Source of the DNA: Ophiosphaerella korrae
Lineage: Eukaryota; Ascomycota; Dothideomycetes; Pleosporales; Phaeosphaeriaceae
Length of the DNA stretch: 64,000 bases
Assembly: GCA_028456385.1 (NCBI GenBank)
Contig: JALNQF010000007.1
Span: forward strand, 310,001 to 374,000
Direction: 5' to 3'
The translations under genes and the position numbers were made by a program. Positions 1 to 12,648 of the stretch are shown piece by piece; the first letter of the stretch is position 1; every line of letters starts with the position of its first letter. Below the pieces are notes generated by a model. The model did not search any database. It was given only the letters and a program-made list of their open reading frames with translations, and was not told where the DNA came from.

Positions 1-1523
1 GGGATGGGTATTGGTCAAGAACGAGAGTGAGGGGTGAGCAAATGCAAATTAAATTCTTGCATTCATATAGCGCGAGCCAACGCATGTTTAAGCATCGAGT
101 CCGCGTCTCGCATCGCACGAGCGTTGCGTCAGGAGCAGTGCACCCCTGCGTCTAACAACCGGTTGACGCGAGTAGGGCGTGTGAGAGACCAGTGTGCGTG
201 TCTGGGATTCCATGTTTGATCGCCGGCTAGAAACAGGCGAGCGGGTCCTAATCTGCGGCGGAATAGGTGCATTGGGTATCTACCTGCTTCATTTCACGAC
301 TTGTGGCTTGTGGCTAGAACCAAGTGGGGAATGGGTTTGGTACTGTGTATTGTGCTGGCACGCACTTACCTACTACTTGCTGTCGAGGGGTCTCCACTTG
401 CGATAACAGAGGGAGCAGCCGTGATTGCTCACAATCGATAAGTGCCCGGGCTTATTTTGTCGTGGCAGTGTTACACATCTGTCTGTTGAGCTGACCAAAT
501 TCTCCTGAAAGATGCAGCACGTGTGCATACAGGTGCAACCTGACATCATGATCCATCCCATCCCATCCCATCACATCACATTCTAATTATGCCTACGTGC
601 ACTTGATGTGCGTAACAAACAGGTTCCGGGCCACCTGAAGGGCATATCGTCTCGTGTCGCGGTGCAAGCGACCCGTCTCAAGGCCCGTGGGTGGATTGCT
701 TTCACGAGCGTGTCTGGGTGGCGTCCCAAAGCAGCCTAGCGCCCAATGCTGACCCGTCCACCAGTGCACTAGTGTTTCGCGCCTAACGGGGCCTGCTGTC
801 CGGATCGAAGACCAACACATGACCCATGTGTTTGATGAACGGTGCAAAGACACAACGGCTCACCATCTACATCGGTGTCCAGACTTGAAACAGCCTCACC
901 GACTTCCGGCATGGCTATCCTCGATCCAAACATTCGAGAACCCAATGGCACGCGCAAGAGGAGCCGCAGTGTAGGTAATGGTAATGGTAATGGTAATAGT
1001 AATGGTAATAGTAATGGTAATGATAATGATGCTGAATCAGTCTATCGCTTCAACGCCAGCGCTATGCAATGCTCGCTAGAAGTCCAGCTCCCCTCCCCCT
1101 TTCTTGTCATTACACAGTCACCAGACCTCTTTCGCTTAAAACCCCCCCCCCCCCCCAAAAAAAAAAAAAAATGCCACCAAAAATATCCTCCCATTTCATC
1201 CGGTCATGGCTGCAGTTGTGCATGCCAAAACATCGCGAGAGGATTGATGCCGGATCATCACTGCTCTTTTGCATTATTTCAGACGTTCATGCAACTGTAA
1301 GCGTGTCGGCTACCCCGGTCGTCTACCCCGGTCATCTGTCCCGGCCAACGACCTATTCTGAGGCCCATCCCAAACATGGCTGTGGGGATGCATTCATCCT
1401 ATACACCAAAGCTGCCTCCCATGAACCCTATCTTTGCCACTCCCAGTATAGAGAAGTGGCAAATTCGTTCGACATGCCGTTCATGGGCAAGTGCTGAAGT
1501 GGTTCTGCGTGACGTAAACGTCT
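1..1523. other. Intergenic, repeat-bearing, no supported gene
   Basis: Downstream flank of the calcium channel gene. No open frame here resembles a protein family I know. It holds tandem CATCC/CATCA units near 557-582, an imperfect GGTAAT-type hexamer tract at about 972-1033, and a C run followed directly by an A run at about 1141-1171. The frames crossing the hexamer tract read Asn-Gly-Asn runs that merely translate the repeat. Confidence 0.6.
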
Positions 1524-4054
1524 TTAGCTCCTTCTCCGCTGTGTGAAACTTCTACGGATACTCTCTCCCCATACAGAGTTGTCAAGTACTTCCAAAACAT
1601 CCGCGGCACTAACCGCACTATTAGCCCTGGATCTAGCATCCACAGGCCCACCAGGGTCCAGCTCTCCCTCCAGCGGGCTTGGTGGCCGGCTGAGTGCAGA
1701 CGCGAATTGCCAGTCGCCATCTGGGGGCGGCGAGAATGGGTTCGCTCCTGGTGATGTGCGTATTGGTGATCCGGTAGGTGTTTGTTGAATAGAATTTGCC
1801 CTTGATCTTGCATTTGCAACGTCGGTATCGAGGCGTGGGGGTGACGATGCATAACTCAGACCACCTCGCGTGTTCATATCCGCTGGCGTGAACAGCGAGC
1901 TACCACTTGGCGAGTGGTTTGGAGCGCGCTTTGCATCGGTGATATCTTCATCATCGATGAAGATCTCGGGAACAGTAAATTGTGGAATTGTAGCCATACG
2001 GCCTTCCTTCTTGGAATTCATAGCGCGGCGGAAACGACGTGCCCAGTAAAGCGTGTCGAAGAAGCCTACGACGACATTACGACGCACAGCTTCTTCGACA
2101 CGCTGGAGGCGAGCACGGCGACGAAGGAACTCTTCTAGCCTATCGCATTGTATTGTCAGCGTGAAGCAAGTGTAAAAAATAACGAGCTAGCACATACCTC
2201 AAGCTCTTACTGTCGTTGATGACTTTGTAGTGAGCTAGAATCATCAAAAGGGATGTAAACTGAATGCCTTTGTCGTGGTCACTAGATACTAGCACTTCTT
2301 CATAAAACCGGTTCAAGCGTTGTCGTCGGAGACGAACTTGGGAAACTGGGAGTGCAGCCAGACAACGATTGAGGCTGACAATGTCGACAGTTCGTGCTGG
2401 CTCATGGCCCGCCATAGGTAGGTTAGAGGTGCCCCGCGGAGTTGTACTGCATTGCTCGAGAAGGCTGCCCACAGTGAAGTCACCATCGTAAATTCTCATC
2501 TCGAATATACCAGAAAGTTCCTGGGGGAAATTATTAGTTACTTGTATATCTCGCCACGTCAAAAAGAGTGTGTGCACTTACACCTAGTAATCTAGGAAAC
2601 TGATCTCGTGAGATGAAGCCTGTCCCATTCGGGTCAAACTCTGCCCAAGCTTGCTTGAAACGGCGGAGCTCTTCTCGACTGATAACTGATAGGCCACTAC
2701 TACGCTGATATACGTAACTGAAACTCTCGTATATCAAAGACACGAACAAGTTGACAAAGATGTACATGCTGAGAATGTTCCAGGTGATGAACAAAGCACG
2801 CGCCCACTCGGGACTACCACAGTCGCTCTCGAAATATAGTTCGCCCTTGGTGCAAAAGGGTGTATCAACGTTGGCAAAGTCTTCCATGCGCTGATTCCAA
2901 CCCTCTCCCATGCTCATGGTGAACAGGAAAATAAGCGCCTTAGGAACAGTGCGAAAGTTGACGTTCCCAGTCCCTATAGAGCCAAAGCGAGTGAGACCAA
3001 AGGTTTGAGTGAGCGCGATAGCATACACCAAAAACAACACGAACCAGGTGGCTAGTAGGTTTCCAATGGCTGCTAAACTGGCTGCTGCTGTCTTGAAAAG
3101 TTGGTCAAGCTGATTGTTCCGAGGTATCAGGAGAAGGGCGAGGGAGACTAGGCAGAGCTTGTTCAATTGAACAAACAGTCTTGTATCCGGCTTAGCCTGA
3201 ATGAGAATTGACGTGACAAATGTTCCTGATATGGCGAAGACGGAGAAAACGTCCCAAGAGCTTTTGCGAAACCGGTGCCAGGAGAGACCTATGATACGGA
3301 TCACCACATTGGCGATAAAAACGACGGTTAGGGCGAGGAAAATATAGTCTCTTGCTGCCTCCCATGGGCTCCACCCTGGATACCATTCGAGGCACAGAAG
3401 CAGAAGATGCAGAATCAGAAGGCCAGTAATGAATCGCTGCCATCGTCCAGTTTTACGAACAGCTCGACGATAGCACCATTCCTCCCATGTCTCACGGTGT
3501 TTTGTGGAAGATGGCCGCTTGGAAGGGGAGATTTGTCGAAGTAGTTTGCGAAGTTCAAGCCAGGAACGCTGATCTGAAGTAAGGAAGGCGACTCCAGTCT
3601 GCTCCGTATAATTTCGCATGAAGACGGAGATGAAAAGTGTGAGCACAAAAACAGCTCCGAGCAAATTGAATATAATGAAGTAGACTGCATTTCCCTGAGC
3701 AGCAAAGGGCTCTGGTTGTGTGAAGACACCGGTGATGCTCATAGCGGTCCACATATTATCCGTCCAGCCTTCTTGGGATACAATTTGGAAGAGAATGAAG
3801 AGGGCATTACCAAAATTGTCGAAGTCGTAATACGGATTGGCAGCCTGCCGTGGAGCGAGGACGTTCCACTTGAATGGTGAGCTATTGTACTCGTTGACGC
3901 AGTCATTCAAATCAAAAATGTTGGAGCCAGAGTCATTGCATCCTTTCATTTGGCCGACGAAGAGGTTTAATCCGTAAATGGCGAAAGGAATCAACAAGCT
4001 AATGGAGACAAAGGCAGCCTGTTTAGGTTAGCAAAGCCTTTTTTTTAGGGGTTT

Positions 4055-4102
<48 letters not shown>

Positions 4103-6695
4103 GGAGTAAACTTACAGAAAAGAGCTTCCACCATCCTCGAACAATCAGAGAGTGAAAATGATCGCGCGTACTGTCACTAATGTTAAGGAGGCGAAGCGCT
4201 CTCAGGGCTTTGAACGCGCCGACAGTTCTGGTGGTTTGGCCGTCATGGTAAAACGTCGAGATGATGTTGATCCATAAAGTGATCAGCACAACACCGTCAA
4301 TAAAGCCCCAAGAGCCTCGGAAATATGCATTCGGTGTCCAAAAGAAGCCATCGGCAATAACTTTGATGAGGGCCTCAATGCTGAATAAAATTGCGAATCC
4401 CAAGTCTGTCCACACAAACCAGTTCCTGACACTGAAGTTGTGGTCGAGGATGTATTGTCGTTGGTACAGCGGCGTTGTAATACATGCTAACAACACCATA
4501 GCGATGATAGCGGCATAGATGAAGGCTGAGAAGGCGTACCAGACGGGTACAGAAGGTGCAACCCCTTCCATCCGGTCGCCGCCACGACCGGGGCCAACAA
4601 TACGTTGGCAGATTTTACGAATCGGATTATGGGGCCTGAAGATGAACATGGATACGTTGTAGTTTGGGTGATTTCGCAAGTATTCACGCTGTGCTTTCTT
4701 GCGTTTTTCGGTAGCAGAAACCACTTCTTTCGCCATTCGTCGGGGATCTAGGTCTTCGTATGCGCGGCCAAAGTCTAACGGGGCATAGAAAGGATTTGGT
4801 TCTCTATGGATAATACGGCGAACGAATCTCTGCCACATGGTAGAGACGGTCCCCGACCCTGCAATAGTCTTGGCTGAGCGCAGGCCGGGGTGTGGTGGCG
4901 TTTCGTCATGCGGACTCGCGTCGTCACCTTCGTCAAGGAAGTCTCGTACGACGGCGTCCTTGAGCAACATTTCGGTGGCAGCAGATCCATAATCGAGTGG
5001 GTCTCGGCGATTGGCCTGACCAATCTTGAAAATAGACGACAGCGACAAGTTGCTATGAAGTATCAGCAAAAAAAAAAAAAAAAAAAAAAAAAGTCCTACC
5101 GCAGTCTCCGTACATATACACACTTACCCATAAGAGGAGTTGAGTCCCTGTTCTTTTTGTTGAAGAAAGGCTTTTACTTGCTGTAGACGTTTCTCGTCTT
5201 CAGACACGTCAAAATTTTCCTGGATGACGGCAATAAACATATTAAGAACGATAACTTTGAGTGATGTTAGAAAGTTATTCTCCCCCCCGCGCCTACCCCA
5301 CCACCCCCCTTAGGAATCGAATGGTCAGCACTTACAATTAGCGAAGATGAACCAGATGATGCAAAATGATGCTCCTATCCAGGCAGTACCATAATCTTTC
5401 TGATAGCCAGTGACTTTGTACAAGATGCCGGTCCAGTTTTCGCTGGAGAAAATTTGATACATTCCAATAAAAGAATTCCAGATGGTGAAGAAAGGTATGC
5501 GGGTCGTGCCGCCGTCGTCACCCTGTTCTGGAATCTCACCACGGAAAAGCTGAGAAGCGAAGATAGACGCAAGAAAAGTGAGAAGGAACACAAAGAGAAT
5601 GAGGTTAAAGAGACCGCTGAAGTTTCCCAAGACAATCATCTGGAATTGATATTAGTATGCGATGCTGCGATAGGGATAGGGATAGGGATATTACTCACAA
5701 TGAGATCGCGCGTCATTGGAACTGCCAAGACAACTCGATAAACACGAATGATTTGAAAAAATGTCAGCCATGCATAGGCTTTGCCGCCGTGTGCCTCCTT
5801 GATTAAAGGTATTTGGATCACAGCTGTAATAATGGCAATGGTCAAATCGGTTATGTTGCGCTTGGTATGGAAAAAATGCCTCCAGTCTACAACAAGCCGG
5901 ATCAGTACCTCAACTAGCAGAATTAGCGTGACAATAGTCTCAGCTCTATCGATGAAAGTTCTTCGAAAAGGGCTCATGCTGGCACTTCGCATCATTTGGC
6001 TTACGAGGCCAAAGGCAATGACGGCAATCCAGATACCGGATGTCTTGTCGTAAATACGCTTCAAGCTACTGATGCGTTTCTTCTCATTCTCATCATCATC
6101 TGCATCTTGCTTGATCACTTCTCCAGTAAAGGCACTTGTCTTGCTCTCTTCTCGAATGATTTGAAACGAGGACGTGATGACAGCGATTAGTAGGGAGATG
6201 AGCCACAAACTCAGGATGATAATGCCCACGATGAAGAAGATGGAGCTAACCAGATAATCTGTATCGGCCATGGTGTAAAGTAGGTCCGACCACGTATTTG
6301 ACGACATGATGACGAAGACAAGCTCGAGTGACTGGAGGATGTTGTCAAAGCTTTTTGTGCCGTTGAATGGATTGGTTTCCTCGATGCAGAAGGACCCGAC
6401 GGGGCATATGAAACCTTTGCCCTTTTCAGGGCCTGGTGGTCTCCCGTCAGGATGAAGGTAGCCCTGCCGTATGTTCCCTGGCAAGAGATGGCCGCCACAG
6501 AATTGGTTAGAGTTTGTGAAATTTTTAGCGCCTTCGGGATCGATCCATACGCAGGTTCTTCGCATGCTAGACTTGAAACTTTGTATGCCAACGATAGAGA
6601 ACAGTAGCCAGAAGAATCCAATCAAGAATGCCACATTGACTAACAAAGGGGCAGCTTTTTTCAAACTACGGAGGATGACCTTGACGAGTGTTAGG

Positions 6696-6735
<40 letters not shown>

Positions 6736-8463
6736 AGAGAGAGAGAGAGAGAGAGAGTGAGTGAGTGTGAGAGAGAGAGTGAGTGAGAGAGTGAGAGTGA
6801 GAGTGAGAGAGTGAGTGAGAGAGTGAGAGTGAGAGTGAGAGATACGTACCGCAGTTCCACTGGTAAGATTTAGTAGTCGGATGAGGCGTAAACAACTAAG
6901 CATGTTGAAAACCAGGATGACACGGCTATTGTCAATGTCGAGCAAACTCAAAATAAAAGAGGTCCAAAAGGACACAACGGCTAAGAAGTCGGTTCGATTA
7001 AACGAGTGTCGCAAATACGCCCTACGGGCCAGTCGGTCACGCTGCACATCCCGAGCATCGCTAGGCCCAATGTCATGCATCTGGGCAGTGGTAAAAGTGC
7101 GAAGCACGGACGGCTGTTGAGAGTCGATTGGATTTTGTTTGTTACCGTTTCGCCTCTGAGAGGCCTGCCGCTCGGGACCGCCAAAATATCGATTGAGCTT
7201 CATCGTGACGGCTTCTCGCAGGCCGACCTGCCGATTGATGGTGCTATACTCAACGGGATTAATGATGAAGCCAGACACAATGATGCGTACTATGACTTCT
7301 ATGGTGTAGACGGTGAAAAGACTGAGGAGAGCAAAGTCGATGACGGAAAACTGGCGAAGGCGCTTGACAGTGCCTGGTTCATACTGGGCCTTTGAGCGAG
7401 CATCGACTGCGAGCAGCACCGTCTGAATTACGATCAGAACCAGAAGCAGTGGCTCGGTTACAGGATGAACCAGAATATTGCAGAGCCATATCCTGATGGT
7501 GCTGTCGGCTGGGAAGATGCCCAGACTCTTTCCACGCAAGGGATTTGGAGGCTTCTGCCAAGGGGCACTGGGTCGACGCAGCATGTGGTGGACTGGGGAC
7601 GGTGGCTTCTCGCCGGTTGGGGACGGCATGGGCGATGCAGGACCGTCAGCAACATAGCCGGGCAATACAGGAAAGGAGGGAGGGCCCTGGAGGCGGGAAC
7701 TGGCCGAGGACTTTCGCTGAAGCGTGCGCTCAGCGACTTGAGAATCATTGCTGACGTTGACGACGCGCTGAGACATGTTCCGCATGATGGTTCCGGCCCG
7801 GTTCAGAGGGGATGCGAACTGGCTAGGCGACAAGGACCTCTTCCTTCCCGTTGAGTCTCTGAGACTGGCTGCCGCGGCCTCTACCTGCCCGATGTTCTCG
7901 CTGTCTCTTGCCACGGGCGCGTCTCCAGGGCTCAGAAAGCGCACGCTCTGGAAGCTGGAGCGGTCTGTCAGGTTGGGGGTGACGGGCGCCGACGCACCGC
8001 TGATGGGCTGCAGGTGGCGGCTGTCTGTCAGGCGCGCCGTGTCGTCGTACACTGGAGAGAAGAAGTAGCCGTGGTCCTCGGAGGAGGAGGCGGCGCGGGG
8101 GTCGTAGGGATTGGCATCCTCGGCAGGCAGTGGAGGGGTCAGCGGGGGAGAGGTGTTGCCCTGGAAGTGCATGTCCATGCCGAAGCCAATGGCGGCCTGG
8201 AAGGCGCCTGCGTCGATGGGCGAGCCTATGTCGTCGTCGTCGTTGGCGGTGGTGGTGGTGGTGGTGGTGGTGGTGCTGGCTCCGCCGCCGCCAACGTTGG
8301 TGTTGAGGCGCGGGCGGGCGGGGTGGCGCGTGGGACTGGGCGAGGCCTCCGCTATGGGGGCGTACTGCGAGTCTCTGTAGTGGCCCGTCGCCATTGCACC
8401 GGTGTGCCTGAGCAGATTCCGCCCGCGGTCGCTGAGGGTTCGCCGGTGCTGCGGCGCATTGGG

Positions 8464-8498
<35 letters not shown>

Positions 8499-8574
8499 CG
8501 TCGTCGTCGCCGTCGGGGGGCCGGTTGAGGTTCTGCAGCGGTATTGACTGCAGGTTGGGGTCGGGGAAGGGCAT
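1524..8574 (-). CDS. CCH1: Cch1-type voltage-gated calcium channel alpha subunit
   Basis: Four-domain cation channel of the plasma membrane, the pore of the fungal high-affinity Ca2+ uptake system, which works with Mid1. Eight exons on the minus strand: 8574-6850, 6679-5699, 5639-5336, 5254-5128, 5052-4116, 4018-2582, 2520-2198, 2139-1524. They sum to 6450 nt (2149 aa), the usual Cch1 size. A long low-complexity cytosolic N-terminus (Asp/Asn and Thr runs) precedes domain I, whose S1 lies near residue 370. Pore loops read SSNTWSD (I), SSENWTG (II), SQEGWTD (III) and MGEGWNQ (IV). After domain IV comes an EF-hand-like EFDPNGTGFISRDQF, then a Ser/Pro-rich tail. The start is the first ATG of the frame and lies in a GC-rich leader. 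Five of the seven introns carry microsatellites or homopolymers. Family assignment is firm; exon joins rest on splice consensus and frame. Confidence 0.95.
4019..4115 (-). repeat. CCH1 intron 5 with (GA)n microsatellite
   Basis: A 97-nt intron, donor gtaagt and acceptor aacag. On the coding strand it holds about 16-17 GA dinucleotides, then an A8 run, the string acccctaa and another A8 run. The same GA/A-run/acccctaa order occurs in intron 1. Confidence 0.85.
5053..5127 (-). repeat. CCH1 intron 4 with T homopolymer
   Basis: A 75-nt intron (gtaagt ... catag) that holds a run of about 23 T on the coding strand. The run sits just where a polypyrimidine tract would be, close upstream of the acceptor. 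Confidence 0.85.
5640..5698 (-). repeat. CCH1 intron 2 with (TATCCC)n repeat
   Basis: A 59-nt intron (gtgagt ... ttccag). The coding strand has about three and a half TATCCC hexamers, seen as GGGATA on the plus strand. The unit is not the fungal telomere hexamer. Confidence 0.8.
6680..6849 (-). repeat. CCH1 intron 1, CT/CACT microsatellite plus long A run
   Basis: At 170 nt this is the longest intron of the gene. Donor gtacgt is followed by about 110 nt of CT and CACT units, an A run of nearly 40, then acccctaacac and the acceptor caag. Frames read through it give only Ser/Leu/His and Lys runs. The exon sum stays in frame only when it is removed. Confidence 0.85.
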
Positions 8575-9794
8575 TGGCGCGTCCTGTCCTGCTGTGCGCG
8601 GCGCTCAAACCGGCATCTGGTCGTCGCTTCGAGGCGTGGAGGAGGAGGAGGGTCAAGGAGGGGACGGCGCACCCATGCAGGACGATGGAATGGAGCGGGA
8701 TGGGGGGCGGGGTGGGCGAAGGAGAGCCGAGCCGTGGTGGCAGCGAGAGGCGTGGTAGGTATGCGCGGCGGCGCGGCGGGGAATTTGACGTCGAGCTGGG
8801 AGTTTGGCTGGTGGTTGCTCAACCAGGCACGCAAGGGTCAGCTCGCCCGGCAGGGGAGCGGCGCTGGTATTTTTAGGCTAGCGAGGGTCGGGCTGGCCGT
8901 GCTGTGCTGTGCTGTGTTGTGCTGTGTTGTGCTGTGCTGATATCATCCGCGTGCCTGCAGCCGTCCATCTACACGCCGATCTGGTCGTCTAGCCTGTCTT
9001 GTGTCGTGATGCTGCTGTCTTGTGTCTTGCGCCGTGTGTCGCCGGCGGGCAGCGAGCCATGCGTCGTCGTCGCCAACAGCCGTCGCGAAACGCGTCCTTT
9101 CGCCATGCGGAGCCACCCCTTGCAGCTTGTCGCATCAGCCGCATCTGCTCGACGCACCGGCTCAGCAGCTCAGGCTCAGCCACAGAGGCGCCGGCCCTGT
9201 TCCTGGACCGCCTGCGTTCTGCCCTCGTGTGTGTGTGCATTGTGCCTGCAGGCCTGGTTGCCCGTAAATCCCCAGGCACCAGAGCCGTCTGCTGCCGGTG
9301 ATTTTCTGGCGCCGTTCGCGCCGCACCAAGCACGTGCTTGGGCGTTCTCAACCGCGCTGCGTGACTGCGCCGTGCAAAGGCCTCTTGCGTCTGGAGACGC
9401 CGAACTTGGCAGAGGCAATGGTCCACACGCTGCGCTGCACGGCACTGTGCTGCACGGCACTGCGCTGCGCTTGAAATGCACCCCGCCCGGGAGTCGCTCG
9501 CATTCTCAGCGTCCCCAAAAACGCCGTGTGGGAGTGGCAGCGACTTGGACGCGCCTTGCCGCTTTGGGCTCTCCCGCAAGTCGCCGCAATTTGGCGACGC
9601 GCAACTTTCATCGTGCCTCATCACCGTGAGACCCACCTCCACGCTCGCCGCCGCCGCCGTCGCAAAGCCGCAACTGGGTGGCTTCGTCTATGCCCGGCCA
9701 CGGCCTCAGCACCCTCCTGCCCCCCCCTCCTGCCCAGCTGCACCACGCCTGGCCGCTGCCTCAACGCGTCGCCCTGAGCGCACCCGCCCTGACG
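8575..9794. promoter_or_regulatory. Divergent GC-rich intergenic region between CCH1 and the PHD gene
   Basis: About 1.2 kb separates two divergent starts, so it should hold both promoters. It contains a GTGCT pentamer tract at about 8898-8940 and a direct repeat of GCTGCACGGCACTG near 9437-9466. Long open frames here, on both strands, are what GC-rich DNA gives by chance; none looks like a known family. No convincing TATA box was seen. Confidence 0.5.
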
Positions 9795-12648
9795 ATGCCC
9801 GCCCGAAAGCGCGCGCGCTCTGAGATGGAGGCACACGGCGCTGCTGAGGCGCCCAGCACCCTGCAGAAGCTGCGCAACATGTGGCAGTTTGCCAATCTCG
9901 CACAGTACATCAGCCTCTTTGGCGACGCCATCAAAATCGACCGCGACTTTGGCATCGAGGTGCGTCCGGCTTGCGCCCAGCACACGGCCGACCAGCCGCT
10001 GACACGCCCACAGGAACTCGAGGCCGAGTGTCTCAAGCCCCACCCCTCGGAGAAGCTCGCACAGGTCGGGCTGGCGCTGCTCAAGCACGTCTCATCGCAC
10101 AAGGGCCTGACGTCCGTGGCTGCACCCATATTGCCCTCACACACGCACTGACACACCCGCCAGGCTGGACATCTTTGACGAGTACGCCCGCCGCCAGTTT
10201 GTTGCCAAAGCCCCCAGCCGCAACCCCTTCGGCACCGGCGAAGACCCGAACAGGTTCCACGACTTCGACGTCTTCACCAGAGTCCGAGTGCTGCAGCAGC
10301 TGTCCACGTGGACCCTGAACAACCCCAACTCGATACGCGAAAGATTATCGGCAACAGACGGCGAGCAGACCCTTTGGGTAGGTTGATTGTTGCCCCCCCC
10401 CCCCTTTTTTTGCCTTCAGCTCAGCGCTAACCACCACCTCTTCCAGCGCATCGAGCCGACAGGATGGGATTCTGCCGACAGGACCCTCTTTGTGCTTGAC
10501 GACAACCGCATGTATCGACGGACCGACCCGCCGCCTCCACCTGAGCTCACCAAGAAGGCTAAGCTGAAGCCCAAGTCGAAGAAGTCGAGGGGCACACGTG
10601 CCAGCAAACGACAGAAGGCCTCGACACCCGAGCCCGAGGAGCCACTCGAGGATGAGGAGGCGCAAGCAAACGAGCAATCAGACGAGGCTGGTGACGATTC
10701 CTTCGGCGGTATGAAGTGGGAGTGTGTCTGTGTCACCCTCGAAGACTACCAGGAGTACATGGCCGGTATCCGCAAGAGCCGAGACCCCAATGAGAAGATT
10801 CTCTACAAACGCCTGGAAGAGGAGGTCATACCCGTCATGGAGAACCTGGCCGAAGAGCAGGCCAGGAAGCAGGCCCGCAAGATGAAGGAGCTCGAGAACA
10901 TGCAAAAATTGGCCATGGCGAAACGCTCTTCCAGGATCTCATCGAGACTCGAAAAACAGAAAGAGCAACATGAGATGGAAAACGCCCAACGCCGGAGGGA
11001 AGCTGAGCTTGCCATGGCTAAAGCAGAGCAAGAAAAACAGAGGAAGCTCGAAGAGGTAGGGCAACATACGGTCCTGGTTTGTAGCGCTGGACTGACGACC
11101 CACATGCAGGCCCATGATTCACGCCGAATGACACGAGAGCAGCGCCTACGCGAGCGAGAGACAGCAAAGATCTTGAAGGAAGAAGAACTGCGCAAGCTCA
11201 AGGATAATGAACAAAAATTGGCTACCAACGCTGCCAGGTTGTCTGAGCGACATCTCAAGGCTATGATGAAACAGCACGAAAACGACCTCAGACGATTGAA
11301 TGAAGAGGAAGACTGGTTCTTTGATTGTGAGAAGTGCGGAACTTACGGCTCTAATCTTGTACGTCTGTCAACTATTTCTTCTTCTTCTTCTTCTTCTTCT
11401 TCTTCTTCTTCTTCTTCTTCTTCTTCTTCTATGGCTAACTTGTTGAAGAATGACAACACGCCCCAAATATCATGCGAAAGGTGCACTGTCTGGCAGCATG
11501 TCAAGTGTCACGATATAACCGAAGACCAGGTGGACAACCCCAACTTTCAGTTCATCTGCGGTACATGCAAGCGCAAGGAACAGGACGCAAACCAACCAAA
11601 ACTTCCATCACTGAAGTTGAGGCTCACTTCTGCGTCGCCAGCGTCCAGAAAAGAGGCCACCAACGCCAATGGAGGAGCACAGCCTGTACAGTCTTCTCCT
11701 ACACCAACACCAACACATCGTTTAGACTCTATCAAGATACCCGCACCACAGCCGCATGAGACGCACGATTGTCAACAACCGGTCCAACCACCTATGCAAC
11801 CATGGGTGGATGGGCCAAGTCTTTCACCGCGTGGTCAAGCACTCGGGCCCCCTGGTATCCACCGATCAGAAGCCGCATATGGATCTCCTTACCACGGCAC
11901 AAACGGCAGTTCATCACCTGTACGAGCACGACCCGACTCCTCTGGCCAGCCAACAGCGAGCTTTTCAAGAACAAGAACAGGCAGTTTCCCCACCTCATCA
12001 CCTCCACCACCACCACCATTCAACCTCTTCCAAGCTCCTCCCTCCAGCCCAGTCAAGAGCCACCACATGTCCAGCAGCCCAGCAAAACCATCCTCCCGCC
12101 CACAAAACGGCTCTTTCAGCCTCGCAAACCCCTTCACCACCTCGACCCACCACATCCCCCCTCCCCCTTACGCCCAAACCTTCAACCGCCCCGCCTCCTC
12201 GGCCAGCCACACCGGCTCTCCCACCAAAAACTCCCCCGCCGCCGCCTCCCCCCGCCCAAATGGCCTCCTCCCAACCCACTTCAACTTCAACAGCCCCCAC
12301 TCCTCGTTTCCCCCCTCGTCCACCCACCGTCCCTCCTTCTCCCCAACAAAACACTCCTCCCCGGCCCCGGCTCCGGCTCCCACACACACACACCTATCTT
12401 CCCCGGCCCCCGCGCCCCTCCGCATCGCCCCCTCCCCCTCGCAAATGCCAGCCCAGATCCTCCCGGACCCCATCCCCGCCCCGTCCAAACACGACGCCAT
12501 GCGCCCCGCCTCTAGCCACGAGCTTTCCGAAACTAGTGTCTTTCCCCCCGTTCAGGCCCTGAGTCCTGTGCGTGGTCCCATCATTCTTAGTCCACCTGTC
12601 AAGAAGGCGAGTCCTGGGCCGGATAGGTCGGCGCAGAACGGCGTTTGA
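9795..12648 (+). CDS. PHD-finger protein with WHIM-like motif, chromatin-associated
   Basis: Probable chromatin remodelling or reader subunit acting in the nucleus. Exons: 9795-9959, 10014-10111, 10164-10377, 10447-11055, 11110-11358, 11449-12648 (844 aa). The N-terminus is basic (MPARKRARSE). Residues about 25-160 have the look of a DDT/Ioc3-like helical region. A WHIM-like stretch follows (EPTGWDSADRTLFVLDD). A long charged coiled coil runs over about residues 240-380. Then comes a PHD finger: CEKC...CERC...WQHVKCH...FICGTCKR. The last ~300 residues are Pro/Ser-rich and probably disordered. An upstream in-frame ATG at 9690 would add 35 residues; I prefer 9795 because the basic start is NLS-like. 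Two introns (11056-11109 and 11359-11448) are multiples of three and stop-free. Exact orthology is uncertain. Confidence 0.82.
11378..11430 (+). repeat. (TTC)n microsatellite inside an intron
   Basis: About 17 TTC/TCT trinucleotides inside the 90-nt intron 11359-11448 of the PHD gene. The intron splits the PHD finger after its first cysteine pair. Confidence 0.85.

Noticed and set aside
842..1300. 152-codon plus-strand frame with Asn-Gly repeats
   Set aside because: It translates a GGTAAT-type microsatellite and a C/A homopolymer and has no family resemblance.
5667..5691. GGGATA repeats as interstitial telomere sequence
   Set aside because: The unit is GGGATA, not TTAGGG, and it lies inside a CCH1 intron.
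6666..6860. Leu/Ser/Thr-rich frames over the CCH1 first intron
   Set aside because: They are translations of CT repeats and an A run. The exon sum of CCH1 is in frame only if this DNA is removed.
7823..8656. 277-codon minus-strand frame rich in Arg/His/Pro
   Set aside because: It is an alternative frame over the CCH1 N-terminal coding exon, driven by high GC and trinucleotide repeats.
8904..9642. Overlapping long frames on both strands in the CCH1/PHD intergenic region
   Set aside because: GC-rich DNA gives few stops. The frames contradict each other and match no family.
11756..12562. 268-codon Pro-rich plus-strand frame
   Set aside because: It is a shifted frame inside the last exon of the PHD-finger gene, whose own frame continues the protein to its stop.
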